A stretch of DNA of 15,511 nucleotides from an uncultured Eubacterium sp. (GTDB taxonomy: Bacteria > Bacillota > Clostridia > Peptostreptococcales > Anaerovoracaceae), in NCBI GenBank assembly GCA_900543485.1, contig UQRM01000042.1, positions 1-15,511 of the forward strand, read 5' to 3'. Shown here piece by piece: positions 8,353 through 14,635 of the stretch (positions within the stretch are counted from its first letter, which is position 1; the number at the start of each line of letters is the position of its first letter). Under the pieces are notes generated by a model, which saw only the letters and a list, made by a program, of their open reading frames with translations, did no database searches and had not been told where the DNA came from. A program made the translations under genes and the position numbers.

Positions 8353-9113
8353 TATCCTATCCTCCATTTCTTTATCTCCTCTACCATCTCATACGCGGTG
8401 AGGTCACGATGTATCGGTGTGATGCTGGCATATCCATCCTGTATCGCGATGACATCTATCGAGCCGGGAAGCCCTTCATAGACCACCGGTTCTCCGTTAT
8501 AACGGTATCCTTTCGTTTCGTCACCCATGTCGACAGGCGCGAAGAACTCTTTATATTCTCTGTTGCCTAACGTCGTGAACCTGAGTCCCTTTATTTCGTT
8601 TTCAGGAAGGTCAGGCGTATTGATATTCAGCACTATGCCCGGTGAAAGGTTCCCATGCCCTTTTCTCAAGGCTTCGACCGCCAAATGAGCGGCGCAGTCA
8701 AAATGACTGGCGTCGTGATTATCCACGGAGACCGCCACCGAAGGCACCCCGCATATGCTGCCTTCCATAGCTGCCGCTACCGTACCCGAATAGAGCACAT
8801 CGGTCCCCAGATTCCCTCCATGGTTAATACCGGAAAACAGCATATCTATCTTGATGCCCTTTTCGGACAATATTTTCATTCCCAATTTCACGCAATCGGC
8901 CGGCGTCCCTGATGTACTCAGGGCGTATTCCGCTCCCTCGACCCGTTCTTCTTTTACCGTTATATATTTCGAAACAGTGATCCCGTGCCCGCTGGCGCTT
9001 CGCTGTCCATCCGGAGCACACACGTATACGGAAGCCTCTCCCGACAGCGCTCTGACCAGTTCCGTCAAACCTCTCGCTCTTATGCCATCATCGTTAGCCA
9101 CCAATATGTTCAT
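8352..9113 (-). CDS. surE: 5'/3'-nucleotidase SurE
   Basis: A metal-dependent survival-protein phosphatase that dephosphorylates nucleoside monophosphates. The 253 residues match the family. The metal site is recognisable: Asp8-Asp9 in NDDG, Ser39 in GQRSASG and Asn97 in SGINHGGNLG, followed by the conserved LYSGTVAAAMEG. The ATG at 9113 has AGAGGT upstream. It is the first gene of the probable surE-hydrolase-DUF2156 operon and has its own promoter at 9150-9178. Its stop overlaps the next start by one base. In E. coli surE is linked to pcm and rpoS; that context is absent here. Confidence 0.96.
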   Translation of the reverse strand: MNILVANDDGIRARGLTELVRALSGEASVYVCAPDGQRSASGHGITVSKYITVKEERVEGAEYALSTSGTPADCVKLGMKILSEKGIKIDMLFSGINHGGNLGTDVLYSGTVAAAMEGSICGVPSVAVSVDNHDASHFDCAAHLAVEALRKGHGNLSPGIVLNINTPDLPENEIKGLRFTTLGNREYKEFFAPVDMGDETKGYRYNGEPVVYEGLPGSIDVIAIQDGYASITPIHRDLTAYEMVEEIKKWRIG

Positions 9114-9149
9114 TAATCTACCTCTTATATCCAGTTGTATACGGTGTTG

Positions 9150-9178
9150 ATTATATCACAAAAAAAACGGAAAATAAA
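9150..9178 (-). promoter_or_regulatory. Probable promoter of the surE operon
   Basis: On the minus strand, TTTATT (9178-9173), a 17-bp spacer rich in T, and TATAAT (9155-9150). The -10 is perfect and the -35 is weak (three of six). It lies 36 bp upstream of the surE ATG. Confidence 0.55.
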
Positions 9179-9211
9179 CTGCGCATACAAAAAAGTTTTA
9201 TCATGGTAACC

Positions 9212-9261
9212 AAAAAAGAACCCTTTGAAAATTCAGTCTTTTGAGCCAACTTTTCAAAGGG
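9212..9261 (-). terminator. Rho-independent terminator downstream of the sirtuin gene
   Basis: A perfect 11-bp stem (CCCTTTGAAAA at 9221-9231 paired with 9251-9261) with a 19-base loop. Read on the minus strand it is followed by TTCTTTTTT. It starts about 30 bp after the sirtuin stop and isolates surE from the upstream gene. Confidence 0.85.
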
Positions 9262-9289
9262 ACTCCGGATCCTTTACCAGGTCATTTCA

Positions 9290-10015
9290 TCAGTCACCCA
9301 GCACTTTTCCTATGGCGTCATTTATCACCAGCGTAGCTCTGCCGTCATACGACGTTTCCGACTTATTGATGAGGATGAGATCCTTTCCCGAGAAGTAATT
9401 TATCAGGCCTGCGGCCGGATATACTACCAGGGAAGTACCTCCCACTATCAGTGTGTCCGCTTCACTTATTGCTTTTACCGCACCTGTCAGCACATCCTCG
9501 TCCAGCATCTCGCCGTACAGGACCACGTCCGGCTTTACCACTGCGCCGCACTTTTCACACCTGGGGACTTTGTTCTCACAGTTAGCTTCATCCATTATAT
9601 ATTCCAGGTCATATCTTTCGCCGCACTCCATACATGTATTTCTCAGGACTGAACCATGAAGCTCGTACACTTTCCTGCTGCCCGCCTTCTGGTGCAGGCC
9701 ATCTATATTCTGTGTCACCACGGCGGTGAGCTTTCCCTCTTCCTCCATCTTCGCCAGCGCTATATGCGCTTTGTTAGGTCTGGCGTCCTGATAGATAAGA
9801 TGCTTCTTGTAGTAATCGAAAAACATCTCTGTGTGCTCCATGAAAAATGAGCTTGATAGCATTTCTTCAGGAGAATGACCGTACTCATTCATCGCCTTGT
9901 ATAGGCCCGTCTCAGATCTGAAATCGGGGATATTGCTCTCAGTAGAGACCCCTGCCCCTCCGAAAAAGACGATACGCCGGCTTCTATCCACTATCTCTTT
10001 CACTCTGTTGTCCAT
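9290..10015 (-). CDS. cobB: NAD-dependent protein deacylase, Sir2 family
   Basis: Removes acyl groups from lysines using NAD, giving nicotinamide and O-acyl-ADP-ribose. The 241 residues are typical of bacterial sirtuins. Motifs in order: GGAGVSTESNIPDFR (19-33), TQNIDGLH (101-108), catalytic His120 in ELHGSV, the zinc-ribbon cysteines Cys128, Cys131, Cys153 and Cys156, and GTSLVVYP (193-200). All four zinc ligands are present, so the enzyme should be active. The ATG at 10015 has AAAGGGGAGG just upstream, with rather tight spacing. No strong promoter was found in the 77-bp spacer from the AIM24-like gene, which contains a GC-rich hairpin, so cotranscription with partial attenuation is possible. 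A strong terminator follows. Whether it prefers acetyl or longer acyl groups is not clear. Confidence 0.96.
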   Translation of the reverse strand: MDNRVKEIVDRSRRIVFFGGAGVSTESNIPDFRSETGLYKAMNEYGHSPEEMLSSSFFMEHTEMFFDYYKKHLIYQDARPNKAHIALAKMEEEGKLTAVVTQNIDGLHQKAGSRKVYELHGSVLRNTCMECGERYDLEYIMDEANCENKVPRCEKCGAVVKPDVVLYGEMLDEDVLTGAVKAISEADTLIVGGTSLVVYPAAGLINYFSGKDLILINKSETSYDGRATLVINDAIGKVLGD

Positions 10016-10052
10016 GATCCTCCCCTTTATCTAAACAAGATATAATGTCACA

Positions 10053-10075
10053 GCGCCGGCTTCCATAGCCGGCGC
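10053..10075 (-). other. GC-rich hairpin between the AIM24-like and sirtuin genes
   Basis: A perfect 9-bp stem (GCGCCGGCT paired with AGCCGGCGC) around a 5-base loop, about 18 bp after the AIM24-like stop. On the minus strand it is followed by TGTGACATTATATCTTG, which is not a proper T tract. It may be a weak terminator, a processing or stability element, or an attenuator ahead of the sirtuin gene. Confidence 0.6.
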
Positions 10076-10092
10076 CGAATTTATCATCCTCA

Positions 10093-10773
10093 TCAGTTTC
10101 CTGTAGGCATATATGGTCTGAGAACGCCTGCTACGTTTGGCAACGGCATAGTCTGGAGCCATACGTGTCCCGGTCCGCTCACTATGGTATTGAACAGCCC
10201 TTCGCCTCCCAGGAATTTATTTTTCATTCCCGGAACTGTCTGTATATCCATAGAGCAGGTAGCTGACATGGCCGCCAGATGACCTGTATCTACAACTATC
10301 TGCTGTCCGGCTGCCAACGAATACTCGACCACATGCCCGTCGAATTCTCCGAATGCCAATCCATTTCCGCTCAGCTTCTGCATGATGAATCCTTCCCCGC
10401 CGAACAGACCTCCTCCTATTTTCCTGCTGAAAAACACTGAAAGATTTACACCCATCTCACCGGCCAGGAATACGCCTTTCTGACATATGAGCTCGTTTCC
10501 CGGTGATATCTCGAATGCCTTTATGGATCCCGGGAAGCTGGAAGCGAAAGCTATCAGACCCGCTCCTCCCTGTGCCGTATATACATTCTGGAATATCTTC
10601 TCCCCCGCGAACATCCTTCCCAGAGCCTTTCCCACTCCTCCGTTACTGGTGGTCTCCATCTTCATGTTTGCAGACATCCACGACATACCTCCACCCTCGG
10701 TGATCATCTGTTCTCCTTCTTCCAACTGACAAACGACTACCGGCAGTGTTTCTCCTTTTATCTCATACTTCAC
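10093..10773 (-). CDS. AIM24 family protein (TIGR00266-type)
   Basis: A 226-residue protein of the AIM24/TIGR00266 family, rich in beta strands and glycine. Its N-terminal YEIKGETLPVVVCQLEEGE, the EGGGMSWMSANM block (26-37), the F-AGE-IFQNVYTA block and the final GPGHVWLQTMPLPN region are family features. No signal peptide or membrane span is seen. Bacterial members are widely distributed and uncharacterised; the yeast mitochondrial relative Aim24 supports inner-membrane complex organisation, which cannot be transferred directly. The start is GTG at 10773, with AAGGAG about 9 bases upstream. A promoter lies at 10856-10884. The sirtuin gene follows after 77 bp with a hairpin between. Confidence 0.88.
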   Translation of the reverse strand: MKYEIKGETLPVVVCQLEEGEQMITEGGGMSWMSANMKMETTSNGGVGKALGRMFAGEKIFQNVYTAQGGAGLIAFASSFPGSIKAFEISPGNELICQKGVFLAGEMGVNLSVFFSRKIGGGLFGGEGFIMQKLSGNGLAFGEFDGHVVEYSLAAGQQIVVDTGHLAAMSATCSMDIQTVPGMKNKFLGGEGLFNTIVSGPGHVWLQTMPLPNVAGVLRPYMPTGN

Positions 10774-10855
10774 TGTGATACACTCCTTCCCTGCCTAAAC
10801 GGGTGAGATCGCCATTCACTCAGAGCCCGCCTTCCCAATTATATCGATTTACTAG

Positions 10856-10884
10856 AGTATATAACTTTACGTGATTTTTTGCAA
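10856..10884 (-). promoter_or_regulatory. Probable promoter of the AIM24-like gene
   Basis: On the minus strand, TTGCAA (10884-10879), a 17-bp spacer and TATACT (10861-10856). A second -10-like TATAAT lies at 10843-10838 but has no good -35. The transcript would have a leader of about 75 bases. Confidence 0.55.
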
Positions 10885-10912
10885 TAATATGTAAACAACA
10901 GGTCATTACTTT

Positions 10913-10930
10913 TTACATTGGCATTACATT
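10913..10930. repeat. Direct repeat TTACATT with 11-bp period
   Basis: TTACATT occurs at 10913-10919 and again at 10924-10930, one helical turn apart. It lies between the stop of the TIGR03915-type gene and the promoter of the AIM24-like gene. The spacing is what a tandem-binding response regulator would use, but with two short A/T-rich units it may be chance. A weak 5-bp hairpin (10933-10950) lies beside it and is the only terminator-like structure after the radical SAM operon. Confidence 0.3.
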
Positions 10931-10964
10931 AAGGGAAATCTCATGTTCCCACGCCGTCTGCCCT

Positions 10965-11717
10965 TCATCTATCTGCCGACAGCTCATTCATCTCCGTAAG
11001 GTGCTTCCAATATCTCACCGGCATGAAGTTCTTCTGGCACCTGGGGTTCGTCCTCTCCTTTATAGCGATATTTTCAAAGTAGCTTTTCCAGAGCCTGCGG
11101 TAGTGACGTTCATCTGCCGAGATCTCAGGAATGTCAGCGCCGGTGAATGTGGAGATATACCAGCTGCCTCCGTGACCCACAAGCGCCTTGTTCCGCCCCA
11201 CATCATGTATTATGAACGGATCGTTCCTGTACCTGTCGCAGAAATGGCCTGCTATCAGTTCCAGGACGTCGTTGTCAGGCGCCACCCTGCCGTAGAGAAT
11301 ATCCTTCTCCACCACGGAAAAGCGTACGAATTGAAGCATCCTCTCCTTTTCTACGTTTATCTTTTTTTCCAGCGACTGTATATCGAAGACAACCTTATTC
11401 CCGTGGAGTGATGAGACCTGCGAGCCTACCCGAAATCCCAGCAGGATATACCTGAGCATCTTTGTCTCCTTCTCATCGTCATTGGAAAGATAAGCTTTGT
11501 ACAGACGCCTGAGATCAAAGGATGAGATTTTCTTCTCTATAGCCTCATATACCGTCGTGGCCTTCACCGGATCCGTCTCCACCTCCATACAACCGCCCAG
11601 CAGCGTCGACTGATACGTATCGCTCCTGTATATGCCGGATGCCTTTTCCGTGTAGTAATGATGATATACACATGTGAGTATCCCTTCAAACGTCCCATCG
11701 TAAAGGTAATCTATCAT
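10965..11717 (-). CDS. TIGR03915 family (DUF4130-type) putative DNA metabolism protein
   Basis: A soluble 250-residue protein recognised as the partner of the TIGR03916 radical SAM protein. Family features: the opening YLYDGTFEGILTCVY (4-18), a central basic helix-rich part, HDVGRNKALV (171-180) and the closing ERTNPRCQKNFMPVRYWKHL (221-240). In some genomes this domain is fused to a uracil-DNA glycosylase-like domain; here it stands alone and no glycosylase is in the window. No catalytic motif is evident, so it may be a DNA-binding or substrate-delivery partner; this is inference. Its ATG overlaps the TGA of the radical SAM gene (ATGA, 11714-11717), so the two are translationally coupled and share the LexA-controlled promoter. 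Confidence 0.88.
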   Translation of the reverse strand: MIDYLYDGTFEGILTCVYHHYYTEKASGIYRSDTYQSTLLGGCMEVETDPVKATTVYEAIEKKISSFDLRRLYKAYLSNDDEKETKMLRYILLGFRVGSQVSSLHGNKVVFDIQSLEKKINVEKERMLQFVRFSVVEKDILYGRVAPDNDVLELIAGHFCDRYRNDPFIIHDVGRNKALVGHGGSWYISTFTGADIPEISADERHYRRLWKSYFENIAIKERTNPRCQKNFMPVRYWKHLTEMNELSADR

Positions 11718-13210
11718 GGTCGTCTCGCCTCCATAACGGTCTTCGTCCGCTCAGCCTCTGCGGAGCTGTTCAGGATATTACCACCGCCCGGGCCGAAGCC
11801 CTCTGCTCCGAACATGGATATCTGCAACCCATCTTCCATCTGAAGTATGGCATTTCTTATGACCTCCGGTTCGAATCGCCTTTCTCCGTAATACCTGCCC
11901 AGGCATGTCAGAAAATATTTGGCTCTCCTCAGCACCACACCCATCTTCTTCAGATCTTCAAATCTGACGGCAGATACTCTTCGCTGCCTTATGATACGCC
12001 TGGCCGATACCGCACCTATACCCGGTATCCTCATCAGCATTTCATATGAAGCTTTATTGACTTCTACCGGGAATCGTTCCAGATTCCTGAGCGCCCATGT
12101 TACTTTCGGATCGAGATCAGGATCCAATTGCGTAGCGCCGCCGCCGAACAGTTCTTCTACCGAAAACCCATAAAACCGCAGCAGCCAGTCAGCCTGATAT
12201 ATGCGATGTTCCCTGCCGAGAGGCGGTGGTGTTGACATATCCGGCAATATAGACGATCGAACCACTGGTATATACGCGGAATAATAGACCCTCTTCATCT
12301 TAAAAGTCCTGTAAAGATTTTCACTGGTAGTAAGTATGCTCTTGTCCGTTTCTCCTCCCGCACCTATTATCATCTGGGTCGTCTGGCCCGCCGGTGCGAA
12401 GCTGGTGTCCCGCCGCCTCTTTGAAGGGAGTCCGACAGATCCGTTTTCACCGCCCGTGACCGCTGATGGCGGCAGTCTCTTCTCTCCTTCCATGACCGGC
12501 GCATCGCTGCCTGTCACGAGCTGCCTCCTCAGTGCATTTGTCTCCAGATAATTTTCAGCCGTATTGATGTCCTTTCCTCTGAACATGGTCCCCGGGCCTG
12601 TCAGCGCATTACGTTCTATCAGCGAGTTGGTTATCTGTCTCATCGGTGCAAAGATCTCCTTCGGCTTCTTCTGAGGCGCATAAAGCGCCAGACTCTCCGC
12701 TGTAGGCATCTCGATATTGACGCTGAGCCTGTCAGCCACCATACCGATAGCATGCAGCAGCTCCGGAGATACCCCTGGGATCACTTTCGCATGGATATAC
12801 CCTGCAAATCCGTACCTATGCCTCAACAGCTCCAACGCTTCCAAAATCCGCTCAGCCGTATGATCCGGAGAACGTTCCACGGCTGAACTCAAAAACAATC
12901 CTTCTATATAATTGCGGCGATAAAACTCGATCGTAAGGCTGGCCAATTCATCCGGCTCAAAGGAAGCGCGGGGAAAATCGTTGCTCCGCCTGTTGATACA
13001 ATACTCGCAGTCATATATGCACTTATTGGTGAACAGTATTTTCAACAATGATATGCATCTGCCGTCCGCTCCCCAGGAATGACATATTCCAGCGGCATGA
13101 GCGCTTCCTATGCGGCCGTTGTTATGACGCCCTACTCCGCTGCTGGAACAGGACACATCGTACTTGGCGCTGTCTGCCAGGATCTTGAGCTTTTCCATGA
13201 CAGTTTCCAT
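11714..13210 (-). CDS. Putative DNA modification/repair radical SAM protein (TIGR03916-type)
   Basis: A 498-residue radical SAM enzyme with the iron-sulfur motif CIYDCEYC (Cys64, Cys68, Cys71), preceded by the family-typical ILADSAKYDVSCSSSG (10-25) and GICHSWGADGRCISLLK (41-57). The TIM-barrel core continues through FLSSAVERSPDHT (106-118), HAKVIPG (140-146) and SVNIEMP (163-169), then GQTTQMIIGAGGETD (275-289) and LKRVYYSAYIP-like KMKRVYYSAYIP (304-315). A helix-hairpin-helix, LMRIPGIGAVSARRI (392-406), suggests DNA binding. Residues 205-269 form a hydrophilic, Gly/Ser/Lys/Arg-rich stretch that appears to be an insert; members are usually about 400-420 residues. The ATG at 13210 has GGAGGTG seven bases upstream. 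The substrate is unknown. A perfect LexA operator overlaps the promoter, pointing to SOS control. Confidence 0.92.
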   Translation of the reverse strand: METVMEKLKILADSAKYDVSCSSSGVGRHNNGRIGSAHAAGICHSWGADGRCISLLKILFTNKCIYDCEYCINRRSNDFPRASFEPDELASLTIEFYRRNYIEGLFLSSAVERSPDHTAERILEALELLRHRYGFAGYIHAKVIPGVSPELLHAIGMVADRLSVNIEMPTAESLALYAPQKKPKEIFAPMRQITNSLIERNALTGPGTMFRGKDINTAENYLETNALRRQLVTGSDAPVMEGEKRLPPSAVTGGENGSVGLPSKRRRDTSFAPAGQTTQMIIGAGGETDKSILTTSENLYRTFKMKRVYYSAYIPVVRSSILPDMSTPPPLGREHRIYQADWLLRFYGFSVEELFGGGATQLDPDLDPKVTWALRNLERFPVEVNKASYEMLMRIPGIGAVSARRIIRQRRVSAVRFEDLKKMGVVLRRAKYFLTCLGRYYGERRFEPEVIRNAILQMEDGLQISMFGAEGFGPGGGNILNSSAEAERTKTVMEARRP

Positions 13211-13243
13211 CTCATTTCACCTCCCGCCTACTTTGTGTACTAC

Positions 13244-13272
13244 ATTATACCACGTTGAGAACGTATGTTCAA
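13244..13272 (-). promoter_or_regulatory. Promoter of the radical SAM/TIGR03915 operon
   Basis: On the minus strand, TTGAAC (13272-13267), a spacer of exactly 17 bp and a perfect TATAAT (13249-13244), 34 bp before the ATG at 13210. The LexA box at 13259-13270 covers part of the -35 and the upstream half of the spacer, so repressor binding would block RNA polymerase. Confidence 0.85.
13259..13270 (-). promoter_or_regulatory. LexA (SOS) operator, perfect Bacillus-type box
   Basis: GAACATACGTTC on the minus strand fits GAAC-N4-GTTC and the finer consensus GAACRNRYGTTC at every defined position. It overlaps the -35 and spacer of the radical SAM promoter. No other exact GAAC-N4-GTTC was noticed in the window. 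Confidence 0.85.
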
Positions 13273-13277
13273 TATAC

Positions 13278-13289
13278 GAATATGCGTTC
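13278..13289 (-). promoter_or_regulatory. Second LexA-like box, one mismatch
   Basis: GAACGCATATTC on the minus strand has one mismatch in the second half-site (ATTC for GTTC) and a consensus-like centre. It begins 19 bp upstream of the perfect box. Confidence 0.5.
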
Positions 13290-13302
13290 TCCGAAATGTC
13301 CA

Positions 13303-13314
13303 GAAAATATGTTC
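13303..13314 (-). promoter_or_regulatory. Third LexA-like box, one mismatch
   Basis: GAACATATTTTC on the minus strand has one mismatch in the second half-site (TTTC for GTTC). It lies 25 bp upstream of the second box. All three boxes keep GAAC as the promoter-distal half. Confidence 0.4.
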
Positions 13315-13564
13315 CAATTGGCTCCCGCTTCACTCGGACAGGTATATTTCCCAAGAGATGAGATCCATGATGAGAGGCGAGCTCAGCCCCGTTTATCCGT
13401 CTATGCACGTAAGTACACACCTGCTCACTGACATGAATTGACCGCAGATACACCATCGTACGCCACCTGGCGCCTCGCCAGCATATTTTACTATTTTTTC
13501 CATGTAAATTATTGACATTGCATCAGCGGTGTGTTACCCTTTCGTCATGGTAATATATTCCATA
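13315..13564. other. Intergenic region between the SOS-type operon and the Rpn-family gene
   Basis: No convincing gene is seen. The minus-strand frame 13217-13456 lacks a ribosome binding site and runs through the operators and promoter. A small perfect hairpin (CTGGCG, loop CCT, CGCCAG; 13467-13481) is followed on the plus strand by a T-rich stretch not directly abutting it. A perfect plus-strand -35, TTGACA, sits at 13512-13517, but the -10 at the right distance (TACCCT, 13535-13540) is poor. Confidence 0.5.
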
Positions 13565-13593
13565 TTGCGAGTGTCAAGGTATCAGTATATAAT
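13565..13593 (+). promoter_or_regulatory. Promoter-like element abutting the Rpn-family gene
   Basis: TTGCGA (13565-13570), a 17-bp spacer and a perfect TATAAT (13588-13593). The expected start of transcription, about 13600, would fall inside the ribosome binding site AAAGGAG (13595-13601), so a transcript from here would largely lack it. The upstream TTGACA at 13512 could give a longer leader. Confidence 0.5.
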
Positions 13594-13610
13594 GAAAGGA
13601 GAACTGGGAA

Positions 13611-14474
13611 TTGGAAAAGAAAGAACTAAAGGACCTCGACCTGCTGGACAGATTCCTGTTTGCAGAGGCCATCGAGGATCCTGAGACGATGGAATTGATT
13701 TTGGAAGTCATTCTGGGCAGGGAGATCATCCTCAATCATCTTCCTCAGGCTGAGAAGGAACAGAGGCGATTTCTGTGGAGCAAGCAGGTGAAGCTTGACG
13801 TATGGGCCAAGGACGTGGACGATGTCGTCTACGATACAGAAGTCCAGAAGCGGAACACGAAGGATCTTCCGAAGAGGAGCAGACTCTACAACAGTCTGAT
13901 AGACAGCAATCTGCTGCCTCCGGGAACGGCCAGCTACAAACCTCTCAACGATGTGTACGTCATCATAATAACGCCCTTCGACCTGTTCGGAAAAGGGCTG
14001 TATAAGTACACATTCAATATGGGATGCCAGGAAGCACCGGGAATCAGGCTGGAGGACGGAGCTACCAGGATATTCCTCAACACGAGAGGGAAAAATCCTG
14101 AGGGAGTAAACGATGAACTCATCGACTTGCTGAAATACTTCGAGCACTCCACAGGTGATACGGCCAGAAACTCCTCAAGCAGGAGAATAGCAAGGCTCCA
14201 TGAGAAGATTTCCGATATCAAGGCCAGTGAAGAAATCGGGGTGAAATTCATGAACGCATGGGAAGAAAAGCTGTTGGATCGGCAGGATGGATATGAGGAA
14301 GGCAAGCGGAAAGGACTGGCTGAAGGCGAAGAAAAAGGCCTGGAAACCGGCCGCAAGAAAGGTCAATCCCAAAGATCCAGAGAAATAGCTGTGAAAATGA
14401 AAGCAAAGGGCATGAACCTTGAGGAAATCGCGGAGCTGACAGGGCTGAAGGTCTCCGAGGTCGAAAAACTGTAA
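13611..14474 (+). CDS. Rpn family recombination-promoting nuclease / PD-(D/E)XK transposase-like protein
   Basis: A 287-residue protein of the PD-(D/E)XK family that includes E. coli RpnA-E and many annotated putative transposases. The nuclease core is KLDVWA (61-66) with Asp63, then YDTEVQ (74-79) with Glu77 and Gln79, followed by the family block RSRLYNSLID (89-98). The C-terminus has a charged helical run of EEGKRKGLAEGEEKG-type repeats (about 228-250) and a small helix-turn-helix-like end (MNLEEIAELTGLKVSEVEKL), both normal for these proteins. The start is TTG at 13611 with AAAGGAG nine bases upstream. E. coli relatives are DNA endonucleases that raise RecA-independent recombination; no transposon ends or target duplication are seen here. 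The gene diverges from the LexA-controlled operon and ends at a strong terminator. Confidence 0.9.
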   Translation: MEKKELKDLDLLDRFLFAEAIEDPETMELILEVILGREIILNHLPQAEKEQRRFLWSKQVKLDVWAKDVDDVVYDTEVQKRNTKDLPKRSRLYNSLIDSNLLPPGTASYKPLNDVYVIIITPFDLFGKGLYKYTFNMGCQEAPGIRLEDGATRIFLNTRGKNPEGVNDELIDLLKYFEHSTGDTARNSSSRRIARLHEKISDIKASEEIGVKFMNAWEEKLLDRQDGYEEGKRKGLAEGEEKGLETGRKKGQSQRSREIAVKMKAKGMNLEEIAELTGLKVSEVEKL

Positions 14475-14510
14475 GAAAAAGCAACTTCAGGAATGTTAAA
14501 GAAAATTGAA

Positions 14511-14546
14511 ACGGAGCCGTCGCATCGATGCGACGGCTCCGTTTTT
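14511..14546. terminator. Strong palindromic terminator between convergent genes
   Basis: A perfectly self-complementary 32-bp palindrome (14511-14542) gives a 14-bp stem closed by TCGA. TTTTT follows on the plus strand, and on the minus strand TTTCAATTTTC follows. It ends the Rpn-family gene and may also serve the convergent M18 gene. The remainder, 14547-14635, holds only a minor 6-bp hairpin (14565-14581). Confidence 0.9.
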
Positions 14547-14635
14547 CATCAGGTTTCATTGTTGGCAGACCTGCTGTCTGCACAAAGGCGATACATCTGT
14601 TGCACGGGGCCGCGCGACAGACAAGAATCCACAAT

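Noticed and set aside
8353..8367. Start of the isochorismatase-fold protein at 8367
   Set aside because: The GGAGG at 8361-8365 is correctly spaced for the ATG at 8352 and would lie within the longer reading.
13217..13456. Minus-strand open frame of 79 codons upstream of the radical SAM gene
   Set aside because: No ribosome binding site or recognisable protein pattern, and it runs through the promoter and all three LexA-like boxes.
13467..13481. Hairpin CTGGCG-CCT-CGCCAG as a terminator
   Set aside because: No plus-strand gene precedes it and the T-rich stretch does not directly follow the stem.
13611..14474. A mobile element around the Rpn-family gene
   Set aside because: No terminal inverted repeats or target-site duplication were seen; the downstream palindrome has a T tract and is a terminator.
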